29,349 nucleotides of DNA from JBJELF01 sp051879015 (GCA_051879015.1 JBJELF010000021.1:1-29349), one strand, 5' to 3'; shown: positions 6,513-14,294, counted from the first letter of the stretch. A program made the numbers and translations. Notes: generated from the letters alone by a model not told the origin.

Positions 6513-7817
6513 ATGAAAAACTATTTTCAGCCAGAAATTGAGACAATGCCAGTGGAGAAGCTGCAGGCATTGCAGAGTGAACGATTGGTTAGCCAGGTAC
6601 AGTATGTGTATGATCATGTAGAATTTTATCGCAATCGTATGAATGAGGCGGGCGTCCATCCAGAGGATATCCACGGAATTGAAGATTTACATAAGCTCCC
6701 ATTCATTACTAAGGATGATTTGAGAGATCAGTATCCGTATGGATTACTGGGTGTGCCGCTTTCTGAGTGTGTACGTATTCAGTCCACTAGCGGTACTACA
6801 GGAAGAAGAGTTGTGGCATTCTACACACAGGACGATGTCAATGTATGGGAAGAATGCTGTGCAAGAGCGATTGTGGCAGCCGGCGGTACCAAGGAGGATG
6901 TCTGTCAAGTCAGTTATGGTTATGGATTGTTTACGGGCGGTCCTGGTTTAAATGGCGGTTCTCACAAAGTGGGATGCCTGACTCTTCCAATGTCTGCAGG
7001 AAATACAGAGAGACAGCTGCAGTTTATGACTGATTTGGGTTCTACTATTCTTTGCTGTACACCATCCTACGCAGCAAACTTAGGTGAGGTGATTCATGAA
7101 AAAGGTCTAAAAGATAAAATTAAGCTGAAAGCTGGAATTTTTGGTGCGGAGCCATGGACTGAGCAGATGCGCCGCAATATCGAGGAATCCTTAGGCATTA
7201 AGGCATATGATATTTATGGTTTGACGGAAATTTCTGGACCTGGTGTCTCTTTTGAATGTGAGGAGCAGGCTGGTATGCATATTCAAGAAGACCATTTTAT
7301 TCCGGAAATTATTGATCCGAAGACAGGAGAAGTACTGCCAGAGGGAGAAGTTGGTGAGTTGGTGTTTACCTGTATTACTAAGAAAGCGTTCCCCTTACTC
7401 CGTTATCGCACTCGCGATCTCTGCAAGCTGACTAGAAAACCATGTTCTTGTGGTCGTACACATATCCGTATGGTAAAACCAAAGGGACGAAGCGATGATA
7501 TGATGGTAGTTAAGGGAGTCAATGTATGGCCATCCCAGATTGAGGCAGTACTCCTAAATCAGGGATATCCGGCAAATTATCAGATTGTTGTTGACCGTAT
7601 TGGAAACAATGATACTATCGAAGTACAGGTAGAAATGACACCGGAGATGGCGGCAGACAATAGCATGAGTATTGCTTCCAGAGAGGCTAAGATTGTGTCT
7701 GGATTGAAATCTATGTTAGGCATTAAAGTGAATGTTAAAGTGGTTGAACCAAAGAGTATCACCCGAAGCGAAGGCAAAGCCGTGAGAGTCATCGATAAGA
7801 GAAAGCTGTATGAGTAA
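6513..7817 (+). CDS. paaK: Phenylacetate-CoA ligase (AMP-forming arylacetate:CoA ligase)
   Basis: This 434-residue adenylate-forming enzyme of the PaaK branch activates phenylacetate or related arylacetates with ATP and CoA. The ATP-binding P-loop is STSGTTGRR (91-99). The A5 motif appears as YGLTEISGPG, and the hinge region follows CSCGRTHIRM with GRSDDMMVVKGVNVWPSQIE. The C-terminal ACT-like lid ends in TRSEGKAVRVIDKR, carrying the lysine typical of the family. Length matches PaaK. It is the last gene of the yerC-iorA-iorB unit. Oxidative ring-cleavage genes (paaABCDE) are absent here, so in this context it more likely handles arylacetyl-CoA made by IorAB, or recaptures arylacetates, than ring degradation. 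The preferred acid (phenyl-, hydroxyphenyl- or indoleacetate) cannot be read from sequence. I see no strong terminator after it. Confidence 0.95.
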   Translation: MKNYFQPEIETMPVEKLQALQSERLVSQVQYVYDHVEFYRNRMNEAGVHPEDIHGIEDLHKLPFITKDDLRDQYPYGLLGVPLSECVRIQSTSGTTGRRVVAFYTQDDVNVWEECCARAIVAAGGTKEDVCQVSYGYGLFTGGPGLNGGSHKVGCLTLPMSAGNTERQLQFMTDLGSTILCCTPSYAANLGEVIHEKGLKDKIKLKAGIFGAEPWTEQMRRNIEESLGIKAYDIYGLTEISGPGVSFECEEQAGMHIQEDHFIPEIIDPKTGEVLPEGEVGELVFTCITKKAFPLLRYRTRDLCKLTRKPCSCGRTHIRMVKPKGRSDDMMVVKGVNVWPSQIEAVLLNQGYPANYQIVVDRIGNNDTIEVQVEMTPEMAADNSMSIASREAKIVSGLKSMLGIKVNVKVVEPKSITRSEGKAVRVIDKRKLYE

Positions 7818-7869
7818 ATGAGGATGAGAGGAAAAAATAAATTTTTCGTATCAGTTGTCTTAGATATGG

Positions 7870-7899
7870 TTGACATGAGGGTGTTCAGGAAATTATAAT
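7870..7899 (+). promoter_or_regulatory. Strong promoter upstream of the NahK-like kinase
   Basis: Perfect TTGACA (7870-7875), 18-base spacer, perfect TATAAT (7894-7899). Predicted start near 7906. The transcript would carry palindrome copy D within its leader before the kinase start at 8027. Confidence 0.8.
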
Positions 7900-7921
7900 G
7901 CTTATATATACTAATGTGCAA

Positions 7922-7961
7922 ATGATACCAGGGTCAAAATACTTTTTGACCCCGATATCAT
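7922..7961 (+). repeat. Dispersed 40-bp palindromic repeat, full copy (copy D)
   Basis: Left arm ATGATACCAGGGTCAAAA, loop TACT, right arm TTTTGACCCCGATATCAT: an 18-bp stem with two mismatches. This is the reference copy in this window. It lies between a strong promoter and the kinase gene, so it should be transcribed as a hairpin in the 5' leader. No T tail follows. Confidence 0.9.
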
Positions 7962-8026
7962 GTAAATAGTACTGCAATAGCATAAATCTAAAGAATAATA
8001 TCATAAGAAAGGGAATTATAGTTGCC

Positions 8027-9175
8027 ATGAGTATGATCAGTCAACAAGAAGAGAAATCAATATTAGACACTTTGAAAAATGTATGCGAGCATTTCTGCAT
8101 TCCAGGTACAATCGTAGAATACCGTAAGATTACCTCGGGAAATATTAACACCACTTATAGCGTGGTTTGCGAATCAATTCAAGATGATGTTGCCGTTCGA
8201 ATTCCATATATTGTGCAGCGCGTGAATCAATATGTTTTCAATGATCCGATTCGCATGATGCAGAATATTGATTTGGTGACGGAGCATATGTTAGGGAAAA
8301 ACGGCAAGAATGGTATGGATAATCGCCGTAATCGTCTGCATTTCCACCATACGTCTGACAGAAAAAATTATTATATTAATAACGGAGAATTTTGGAGACT
8401 GTTTAACTACGTGGAGGATTCGATTGGATTTGATACAACGACAGATCCTCGGGTTCTCTATATGGTTGGAAAAGCCTTTGGTCAATTTCAAGCTCAGCTG
8501 AGGGATTTTGATGCGAATCAGCTGACAGAAATTATTCCGGATTTCCATAATACGAAGAAACGTCTGGAGACATTCTTTAATCATGTTAAGGAAGATTCCT
8601 GTGGGCGTTGCGGCGAGGTGCAGGAAGAAATTGCTTTTCTGCAGAGTCAGCAGGAGCGATGTTCAAAGTTGTCTATTATGGCAGCAGAAGGAAGCATTCC
8701 TTTGCGTGTGACCCACAATGATACCAAATCAAATAATGTGCTGTTGGATAAAGATTCTTTACAGCCGTTGGTAGTAATTGATCTGGATACCGTTATGCCA
8801 GGATTAGCGGCTTATGACTTTGGTGATGCAGTTCGATTTGCCGCTAATACAGCGGAGGAGAATGAAAAAGATCTCTCCAAGGTTTCGCTGGATTTGAATT
8901 TGTATCGCGCTTTTTCAGAAGGTTTTATTGAAGCGACTGCTTCTTTTATGACAGAAGCAGAGTTAGATTCGATGGCATTGGGAGCATTGACTCTCACAGT
9001 AGAACTGGCATCGAGATTTTTGGATGATTATATCACAGGAGACAAGTATTTTACTACTCATTATCCAGGAGAAAACTTGGATCGAGCCAGATGTCAAATT
9101 GCGCTTGCTAAAGATATGCTGGATAAGTTTGATGAGATGGAGCGCATTGTGAAGGAAACATCAAGAAACGTGTAA
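8027..9175 (+). CDS. NahK-like phosphotransferase (APH/choline-kinase fold, probable sugar or aminosugar kinase)
   Basis: This 382-residue protein has the aminoglycoside phosphotransferase fold. The Brenner motif is HNDTKSNN (230-237), and the metal-binding IDLDTVMPG (251-259) with YDFGDAVRFAAN follows. The N-lobe segment QRVNQYVFNDPIRMMQNIDLVTEHM and the block DLSKVSLDLNLYRAFSEG match what I know of the N-acetylhexosamine 1-kinase (NahK) branch, often misannotated as mucin desulfatase. The likely reaction is ATP-dependent anomeric phosphorylation of GlcNAc, GalNAc or a related sugar in the cytoplasm. No lacto-N-biose phosphorylase, epimerase or transporter is next to it, so the pathway is not supported by neighbours. 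Start 8027 has AAAGGG about 13 bases upstream; the ATG at 8033 is an alternative. It has its own promoter and terminator and is flanked by palindrome copies D and E in opposite orientation. Confidence 0.8.
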   Translation: MSMISQQEEKSILDTLKNVCEHFCIPGTIVEYRKITSGNINTTYSVVCESIQDDVAVRIPYIVQRVNQYVFNDPIRMMQNIDLVTEHMLGKNGKNGMDNRRNRLHFHHTSDRKNYYINNGEFWRLFNYVEDSIGFDTTTDPRVLYMVGKAFGQFQAQLRDFDANQLTEIIPDFHNTKKRLETFFNHVKEDSCGRCGEVQEEIAFLQSQQERCSKLSIMAAEGSIPLRVTHNDTKSNNVLLDKDSLQPLVVIDLDTVMPGLAAYDFGDAVRFAANTAEENEKDLSKVSLDLNLYRAFSEGFIEATASFMTEAELDSMALGALTLTVELASRFLDDYITGDKYFTTHYPGENLDRARCQIALAKDMLDKFDEMERIVKETSRNV

Positions 9176-9183
9176 GCTTCAAG

Positions 9184-9221
9184 ATGATGTCGGGGTCAAA
9201 AGGTATTTTGACTCCGACATC
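9184..9221 (-). repeat. Dispersed palindromic repeat, full copy (copy E)
   Basis: GATGTCGGGGTCAAAA and TTTTGACTCCGACATC form a 16-bp stem with a single G-T pair around the loop GGTA. The outer left end ATGAT is present; the right end is CATCTT instead of ATCAT. The GGTA loop, the complement of TACC, places it opposite to copy D. It starts 9 bases after the kinase stop codon. Confidence 0.88.
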
Positions 9222-9253
9222 TTAATATTGAAATATACATTTTTGAAATCGGG

Positions 9254-9300
9254 AAACGCAAAGGGTTTGTTTTAAAAAAGCAAACGCTTTGCGTTTTTTT
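9254..9300 (+). terminator. Rho-independent terminator of the kinase gene, overlapping the convergent amidohydrolase end
   Basis: AAACGCAAAG (9254-9263) and GTTTG (9265-9269) pair with CAAAC (9281-9285) and CTTTGCGTTT (9287-9296), with one internal G opposite G. The T run continues to 9300. The stem includes the final codons of the minus-strand amidohydrolase, whose stop codon lies in the loop (9272-9274). Confidence 0.88.
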
Positions 9301-10117
9301 CAAAGATGTACTCTTTTTCTTTTTCTGTCAGTGATGTCTGATGAATTCTTGAAATATATTCTTTTTGGTCCTCCCAGGGAGAGTCTGTTGCAAACAGTAC
9401 TTTCTCAATGCCATGTTTTCGAACTAGCCGCACAAAAGCTTCATCTGACAGATTAGAAGTCAGATAGGGGCTCTCCTGCTGTTCTGGATTGGGAGTGATG
9501 GGCCCGAGGGAGAAAGCTGTGTCGATGTAAACAGGTGCTCCTGCCAGATCTTTTTCAAATTCATCCCAGCAAGCCCAGTTCCCCATGTGTGCCAGTACTA
9601 GCTTAGTAGGCTGTACTTCTTCTAATACATTTAAAATCATGGGCACTGAAGCGTAGTTGTGGTCATAAATTCCGATGTCGATGCCTGCGTGAGTGACTAC
9701 GATTAAGCCTAACTGAGAAGCATAGTCAATGATTCGTTTCATACGAATATCGTCAAAATCTACGTTTTGGTAGGCAGGATGAATTTTAATGCCCAAAATT
9801 CCTCCATCATGCAGGTACTTTAATTCGTCTTTATAATATGCAAAATTAGGGTGCATGCCTCCAAAGGTAATGATGCCACGCTGGCGTAATTCTTCTGCTT
9901 GAGCCATCAAGGAGTGATTGACCTTTTCAACCTGCTCTGTGGTAGTCATAACGGGCAGATTGACGGAGTAATCAACACGAGCTCTGACCATGGAATTTAT
10001 CAGAGAAGGAATGGAGGCATCTGTAAAATGGGCTGTATGAGCAGTCTTACCCAACTTATCTACAACCTTGGCAGAAATTTTTTCTGGAAAAGTATGTGTG
10101 TGAAAATCAATAATCAT
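9272..10117 (-). CDS. Amidohydrolase-2 family metal-dependent hydrolase or decarboxylase
   Basis: This 281-residue TIM-barrel protein of the amidohydrolase-related (ACMSD-like) family probably acts in the cytoplasm. The metal-site pattern is complete: HTH near the N-terminus (His6, His8), VVTHAG (His143), LAHMGNW (His177) and FATDSPW (Asp245). Members cleave or decarboxylate small carboxylic or cyclic substrates; the substrate cannot be told from sequence. The start ATG is preceded on the minus strand by AGAAGGACGG. It is divergent from an acyl-CoA synthetase gene, with 235 bases and a perfect TTGCATATGCAA palindrome between, suggesting shared control. The last codons are embedded in the stem of the convergent kinase terminator. 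Confidence 0.85.
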   Translation of the reverse strand: MIIDFHTHTFPEKISAKVVDKLGKTAHTAHFTDASIPSLINSMVRARVDYSVNLPVMTTTEQVEKVNHSLMAQAEELRQRGIITFGGMHPNFAYYKDELKYLHDGGILGIKIHPAYQNVDFDDIRMKRIIDYASQLGLIVVTHAGIDIGIYDHNYASVPMILNVLEEVQPTKLVLAHMGNWACWDEFEKDLAGAPVYIDTAFSLGPITPNPEQQESPYLTSNLSDEAFVRLVRKHGIEKVLFATDSPWEDQKEYISRIHQTSLTEKEKEYIFEKNAKRLLF

Positions 10118-10158
10118 GTTTGAACCGTCCTTCTGTATAGATTACTATGTGCCTCATT

Positions 10159-10187
10159 ATCCTATCAAAATATCATGTAAAATGCAA
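10159..10187 (-). promoter_or_regulatory. Possible promoter of the amidohydrolase gene
   Basis: On the minus strand TTGCAT (10182-10187) and TAGGAT (10159-10164) are separated by 17 bases. Both boxes are imperfect. The distance to the start codon is about 40 bases. Confidence 0.35.
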
Positions 10188-10198
10188 TGAGGAAAAAA

Positions 10199-10210
10199 TT
10201 GCATATGCAA
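10199..10210. promoter_or_regulatory. Perfect 12-bp palindrome in divergent promoter region, candidate operator
   Basis: TTGCATATGCAA is its own reverse complement. A further ATGCAA half-site lies at 10182-10187, and GTCAA-N7-TTGAC lies at 10238-10254. All three lie between two divergent genes, a usual place for a transcription-factor site. No regulator gene is adjacent. Confidence 0.4.
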
Positions 10211-10352
10211 GCTGAAATGTCATTATTTGGTAAAATCGTCAAGTATTGGTTGACTTTTGTTTCTCAATATGATATTTTTACATAGAGAAAATACTTTAAT
10301 GCATAAAATCAAAAAAGCGTTAGAACGAAAAAAGAAGGGAAGAATACATACT

Positions 10353-11987
10353 ATGCCAGTAACAGATTTATTGGAGAGAAATCACAAACTCTACGGCGAT
10401 GAGGTAGCTTTAGTAGAGTTGAATCCGACTATGAAAGACACCAGAAAAACTACTTGGAAAGAATATGACTTGGTGCAGCAAACATCACCTGTTGCATATC
10501 GCAGAGAGATTACTTGGAGCGTGTTTGACGAGAAGGCAAATCGTGTGGCCAACATGCTTTTGGAGCGTGGTGTGCAAAAAGGAGATAGAGTTGCTATTTT
10601 AATGTTCAATTGCTTAGAGTGGCTGCCGATTTACTTTGGTATTTTAAAGACAGGTGCGATTGCCGTGCCATTTAATTTCCGTTTTTCGGCAGATGAAATC
10701 AAGTATTGTGCCAATTTGGCAGAGGTACAGGTCTTATTTTTTGGACCAGAGTTTATTGGACGTATCGAATCCATTGAGGAAGATTTGGGAAAGGGTCGTC
10801 TTTTGATTTATGTAGGCGATGGATGTCCGACTTTTGCGGAGAGCTATCGTGAGCTGGTAGCAGACTGTTCGAGTCAGCCACCATTGGTTTTGTTGGAGGA
10901 TGAGGATAATGCTGCTATTTATTTTTCTTCGGGTACTACGGGATTTCCAAAGGCCATTCTGCACAATCATGAGAGTTTGATGCAGGCAGCTCAGATGGAG
11001 CAGAAGCATCATCTGACAGGTCGTAATGATACTTTTTTATGTATTCCGCCTCTGTATCACACAGGCGCAAAGTTCCACTGGATGGGAAGTCTCTGTGCTG
11101 GAAGTAAGGCAGTGCTCTTAAAGGGTACTACGCCAGAGATCATTTTGGATGCTGTTTCCAAGGAGCATTGTACTATCGTGTGGCTTTTGGTTCCGTGGGC
11201 GCAGGATATTTTGGCAGCATTGGATCGGGGGGATGTGAAGCTTTCCGATTATCAGTTAGACCAGTGGAGATTGATGCATATTGGGGCTCAGCCAGTACCC
11301 CCATCACTGATTAAACATTGGAAAAGCTATTTCCCTCATCATTTGTATGACACGAACTATGGTTTATCCGAGTCGACTGGTCCAGGCTGTGTTCATTTGG
11401 GAATGGAAAATATTCACAAGGTTGGCGCGATCGGTGTGCCAGGTTATCGATGGAAGTGCAAGATTGTAGATGAGAATGATCAAATTGTACCTCAGGGTGA
11501 GGTGGGTGAGCTCTGTGTTAAGGGACCGGGTGTAATGACCTGTTATTATAATGATCCTAAGGCAACGGCGGAGACCTTAAAGAACGGATGGCTCTATACC
11601 GGAGATATGGCAATGCAGGATGAGGACGGATTTTATTTCTTGGTAGACCGAAAGAAGGATGTCATTGTCAGCGGCGGTGAAAATATCTATCCTGTTCAAA
11701 TTGAAAATTTCCTAAGTGCATATAACAAAATTATGGATGTGGCTGTTATTGGTCTGCCTGACAAACGTCTGGGAGAGATTACTGGTGCTATTATTTCTGT
11801 CAAGGAAGGTATGGAGTGCAGCGAGGAAGAGATTATGGAATACTGCAAGCAGCTTCCAAGATATAAGAGACCAAAGAAAATTATTTTTGGTGAGGTGCTG
11901 AGAAACGCTACAGGTAAGATTGAAAAGCCGGCATTGAGAAAGCTTTACGGTGCTGATCAGTTGGTAGCACAACAAAATAGAGGTTAA
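10353..11987 (+). CDS. AMP-dependent acyl-CoA synthetase (class I adenylate-forming enzyme, FadD-like)
   Basis: This 544-residue enzyme activates a carboxylic acid to an acyl-AMP and then an acyl-CoA. Motifs in order are the P-loop YFSSGTTGFPK (190-200), YGLSESTGPG, YTGDMAMQDEDGF, the hinge DRKKDVIVSGGENIYP and the catalytic lysine region NATGKIEKPALRK. The overall pattern fits acyl- or aryl-CoA ligases rather than acetyl-CoA synthetase. The N-terminus has an extra charged stretch (about 25-50) before the usual TWSVFDEKANRVAN start of the fold. ATG 10353 follows GAAGGGA; the longer reading from 10257 adds only a Lys-rich, unlikely leader. It is divergent from the amidohydrolase and convergent with the symporter, with a shared bidirectional terminator. 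The substrate is unknown; the neighbours hint at a small organic acid route. Confidence 0.88.
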   Translation: MPVTDLLERNHKLYGDEVALVELNPTMKDTRKTTWKEYDLVQQTSPVAYRREITWSVFDEKANRVANMLLERGVQKGDRVAILMFNCLEWLPIYFGILKTGAIAVPFNFRFSADEIKYCANLAEVQVLFFGPEFIGRIESIEEDLGKGRLLIYVGDGCPTFAESYRELVADCSSQPPLVLLEDEDNAAIYFSSGTTGFPKAILHNHESLMQAAQMEQKHHLTGRNDTFLCIPPLYHTGAKFHWMGSLCAGSKAVLLKGTTPEIILDAVSKEHCTIVWLLVPWAQDILAALDRGDVKLSDYQLDQWRLMHIGAQPVPPSLIKHWKSYFPHHLYDTNYGLSESTGPGCVHLGMENIHKVGAIGVPGYRWKCKIVDENDQIVPQGEVGELCVKGPGVMTCYYNDPKATAETLKNGWLYTGDMAMQDEDGFYFLVDRKKDVIVSGGENIYPVQIENFLSAYNKIMDVAVIGLPDKRLGEITGAIISVKEGMECSEEEIMEYCKQLPRYKRPKKIIFGEVLRNATGKIEKPALRKLYGADQLVAQQNRG

Positions 11988-11994
11988 ATTTCGT

Positions 11995-12042
11995 AAAAAA
12001 TGAGGTCCTTCTTAATATATAATAGAAAGGACCTCGTTTTTT
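11995..12042. terminator. Bidirectional terminator between acyl-CoA synthetase and symporter
   Basis: GAGGTCCTT (12002-12010) and AAGGACCTC (12027-12035) form a 9-bp stem. Six A precede it (11995-12000) and GTTTTTT follows, so it carries a T tail on both strands, serving the two convergent genes. Confidence 0.9.
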
Positions 12043-12070
12043 AACAGCGATTTAGTTACTGTTCATGTAT

Positions 12071-13603
12071 TTAATTTCCTAAAGAAGTCTTTTGTGGTAC
12101 TTCTGTCGTTTTGTCATAGCAGGCAAATAGTTCGTCCATTGCCTTAGCGTCTGGCTTTGGTGTCAGAAGGCTGACTACTGGCACAATAATCAATCCCAGA
12201 AGCATAACAATGGCACCACAATTGATTGGGGAACGCATGATAGCGGGCAGCAGACTAGGTGCTAACATATCCACAATCATGATCACAGAGCCAAAGATAA
12301 AGGAAACCCAGCAGGCAGCTTTTGTAGTTTTTTTCCAGTACAGAGAGTACAGAAATGGCGCCAGGAAGGAGCCGGCCAATGCACCCCAGGAAATTCCCAT
12401 CAGCTGAGCAATGAAGGTAACGGAGCTCTTATACTGAATCAGAGCGATGATAGCGGAGATAGCAATAAATACTACAACCAGTATACGGATGAGCAGTACC
12501 TGTTTTTTCTCGTTCATGTTTTTAATGAAGTTATCTTTTAAAAAGTCAATGGTCAGAGTCGAGCTGGAAGCGATGACCAAGGAGGAAAGGGTGGACATAG
12601 AGGCAGACAACACCAGAATGACTACCAGGGCAATCAGCATAGGACTCAAATTTTGCAGCATAGTGGGAATGATGGAATCATAGCCGTTGGCTGCCACATC
12701 AATTTGGTCAGAGAATAATCTTCCGAAGCCTCCCAAGAAGTAGCATCCACCTGCTACAACCAGTGCAAACAGAGTAGAGATAATCGTACCTTTTTGAATG
12801 GATGCTTCATTTTTAATAGCATAAAATTTTTGAACCATTTGAGGCAGACCCCATGTGCCCAGAGAAGTCAGGATAACAACAAACATCAAATTTAATGGGT
12901 CTGGACCAAAGAAAGAAGCAAAGACACCTGGATTGGTGGATACGCTTTCATCTGTCACTTGAGACAATCCTTCCAGTGCAGCCATAAATCCACCCTTGCT
13001 CATTAATACTGCAGCAATGATGGTGACAATGCCGAAGAGCATGATAATACCTTGAATAAAATCATTAATAGCAGTAGCCATGTATCCGCCGGCGATTACG
13101 TAGATGGCGGTCAGGATGGCCATCAGTACGATACAGACGGAGTAATCAATGTCAAAGGCCATACCAAACAGACGGGACAGACCGTTGTACAGAGAGGCTG
13201 TATAAGGAATCAGGAAGATGAAGATGATGACGGAAGCAGTAATCTTCAGTGGCTTGCTGTCAAAGCGGCGTCCAAAAAACTGTGGCATGGTGGCAGAATC
13301 CAGATGTTGGGTCATAATACGGGTTCGTCTGCCCAAGATAACCCAAGCCATCAAAGAACCGATAATAGCATTGCCGATACCTGCCCAGGTGGCAGCGATA
13401 CCGTATTTCCAGCCGAACTGACCTGCATATCCAACAAAAACAACGGCTGAAAAATAGGAAGTGCCGTAAGCGAAGGCAGTCAGCCAAGGGCCGACAGAGC
13501 GGCCGCCAAGGACAAAGCCGTTCACATCAGTGGCATGTTTGCGGCAATATAGACCAATGGCGATGAGTACAGCAAAGTACAGAAGTAAAACAATGAGTTT
13601 CAT
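12071..13603 (-). CDS. Sodium:solute symporter (SSF family, PutP/PanF-like)
   Basis: This 510-residue polytopic inner-membrane protein has about 13 hydrophobic helices and probably couples Na+ entry to solute uptake. The start of the family is clear: a first helix LIVLLLYFAVLIAIGLY, then DVNGFVLGGRSVGPWLTAFAYGTSYFSAVVFVGYAG, the conserved unwound helix region holding the sodium and substrate site. VIAGGYMATAINDFIQG and LSASMSTLSSLVIASSS are further SSF hallmarks. I place the start at 13603 because GGAGGAAACTTCT precedes it on the minus strand; a reading to 13756 would add 51 codons running through promoter and repeat. The solute cannot be assigned. Its promoter is at 13662-13690, and its stop is 28 bases before a shared terminator. 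Confidence 0.88.
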   Translation of the reverse strand: MKLIVLLLYFAVLIAIGLYCRKHATDVNGFVLGGRSVGPWLTAFAYGTSYFSAVVFVGYAGQFGWKYGIAATWAGIGNAIIGSLMAWVILGRRTRIMTQHLDSATMPQFFGRRFDSKPLKITASVIIFIFLIPYTASLYNGLSRLFGMAFDIDYSVCIVLMAILTAIYVIAGGYMATAINDFIQGIIMLFGIVTIIAAVLMSKGGFMAALEGLSQVTDESVSTNPGVFASFFGPDPLNLMFVVILTSLGTWGLPQMVQKFYAIKNEASIQKGTIISTLFALVVAGGCYFLGGFGRLFSDQIDVAANGYDSIIPTMLQNLSPMLIALVVILVLSASMSTLSSLVIASSSTLTIDFLKDNFIKNMNEKKQVLLIRILVVVFIAISAIIALIQYKSSVTFIAQLMGISWGALAGSFLAPFLYSLYWKKTTKAACWVSFIFGSVIMIVDMLAPSLLPAIMRSPINCGAIVMLLGLIIVPVVSLLTPKPDAKAMDELFACYDKTTEVPQKTSLGN

Positions 13604-13661
13604 AGAAGTTTCCTCCCCTTTGGTAAAATAATTTGTGGATTTTATACATAAAACCTTTAAA

Positions 13662-13690
13662 ACTTTAACACATAAAATTGCAAAAGTCAA
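13662..13690 (-). promoter_or_regulatory. Promoter of the sodium:solute symporter gene
   Basis: On the minus strand TTGACT (13685-13690), 17-base spacer, TAAAGT (13662-13667), about 58 bases before the start codon. Confidence 0.6.
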
Positions 13691-13726
13691 TATAAAAGCC
13701 AATATAAAAAATACAAATTTTATGGT

Positions 13727-13758
13727 AAGATGCCAGGGTGAAAATACCTGTTGCACCT
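13727..13758 (+). repeat. Dispersed palindromic repeat, decayed copy (copy F)
   Basis: AAGATGCCAGGGTGAAAATACC matches the left arm and TACC loop of the 40-bp palindrome with few changes. The right arm TGTTGCACCT is eroded and the distal ATCAT is missing. The orientation is that of the copy at 7922. Confidence 0.6.
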
Positions 13759-13805
13759 AAAAAAATTATAACTGCAATTATACGATAAGCAGAAAGGAGA
13801 TTCAG

Positions 13806-14294
13806 ATGACAATACGAACTGCTACATTACAGGATTTAGAATCCATTATGAAAATTTATGCTCATGCCAGAGCCTACATGAAAGCCAATGGAAATCGCAC
13901 CCAATGGAAAAATCATTATCCACCCGAAGAATTAATTGTATCCGATATCCATCAGCAGCAGTGTTATGTCTGCTGCAATGAAGAGGGAGAATGCTGTGGT
14001 GTTTTTATGTTTTTGATTGGGGATGACCCAACGTACCAATCCATTGAAGGAAAGTGGCTGAACAATGATTCCTATGGAGTGATTCATCGGGTTGCCAGTG
14101 ATGGGACACAGGCTCATTTATTTACACAATGTCTCAATTTTTGCCTCAATTATATTCAAAATCTTCGCATAGATACCCATGAGGATAACCATATCATGCA
14201 GCATGTTTTGGAAACGCATGGATTTGTCTATTGCGGTACCATTTATGTAAAAGATGGAAGTCCTAGACGTGCCTACCAACGCATCGGTCACTGA
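13806..14294 (+). CDS. GNAT-family N-acetyltransferase
   Basis: This 162-residue protein of the Gcn5-related acetyltransferase fold transfers an acetyl group from acetyl-CoA to an amine; the acceptor is unknown. The N-terminus TIRTATLQDLESIMKIYAHARAYMKANGN is the typical first strand and helices. YGVIHRVASDG holds the central strand, and LRIDTHEDNHIMQHVLETHGFVYCGTIYV is the characteristic C-terminal half, with the NxxMxxxLExxGF pattern. The acetyl-CoA pyrophosphate loop (usually RxxGxG/A) is not canonical, being replaced by VASDGTQAHLF, as seen in several Firmicutes GNATs of this subgroup. AAAGGAG lies 7 bases before the ATG. It is divergent from the symporter and followed by about 180 bases before the opp promoter. 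Confidence 0.85.
   Translation: MTIRTATLQDLESIMKIYAHARAYMKANGNRTQWKNHYPPEELIVSDIHQQQCYVCCNEEGECCGVFMFLIGDDPTYQSIEGKWLNNDSYGVIHRVASDGTQAHLFTQCLNFCLNYIQNLRIDTHEDNHIMQHVLETHGFVYCGTIYVKDGSPRRAYQRIGH

Noticed and set aside
7818..7869. GAAAAA/TTTTTC inverted repeat after paaK as its terminator
   Set aside because: Stem is almost wholly A-T and too weak for an intrinsic terminator.
12071..13756. Longer reading of the symporter with 51 extra N-terminal codons
   Set aside because: It would translate through the promoter and repeat copy F; GGAGG directly before 13603 marks the true start.
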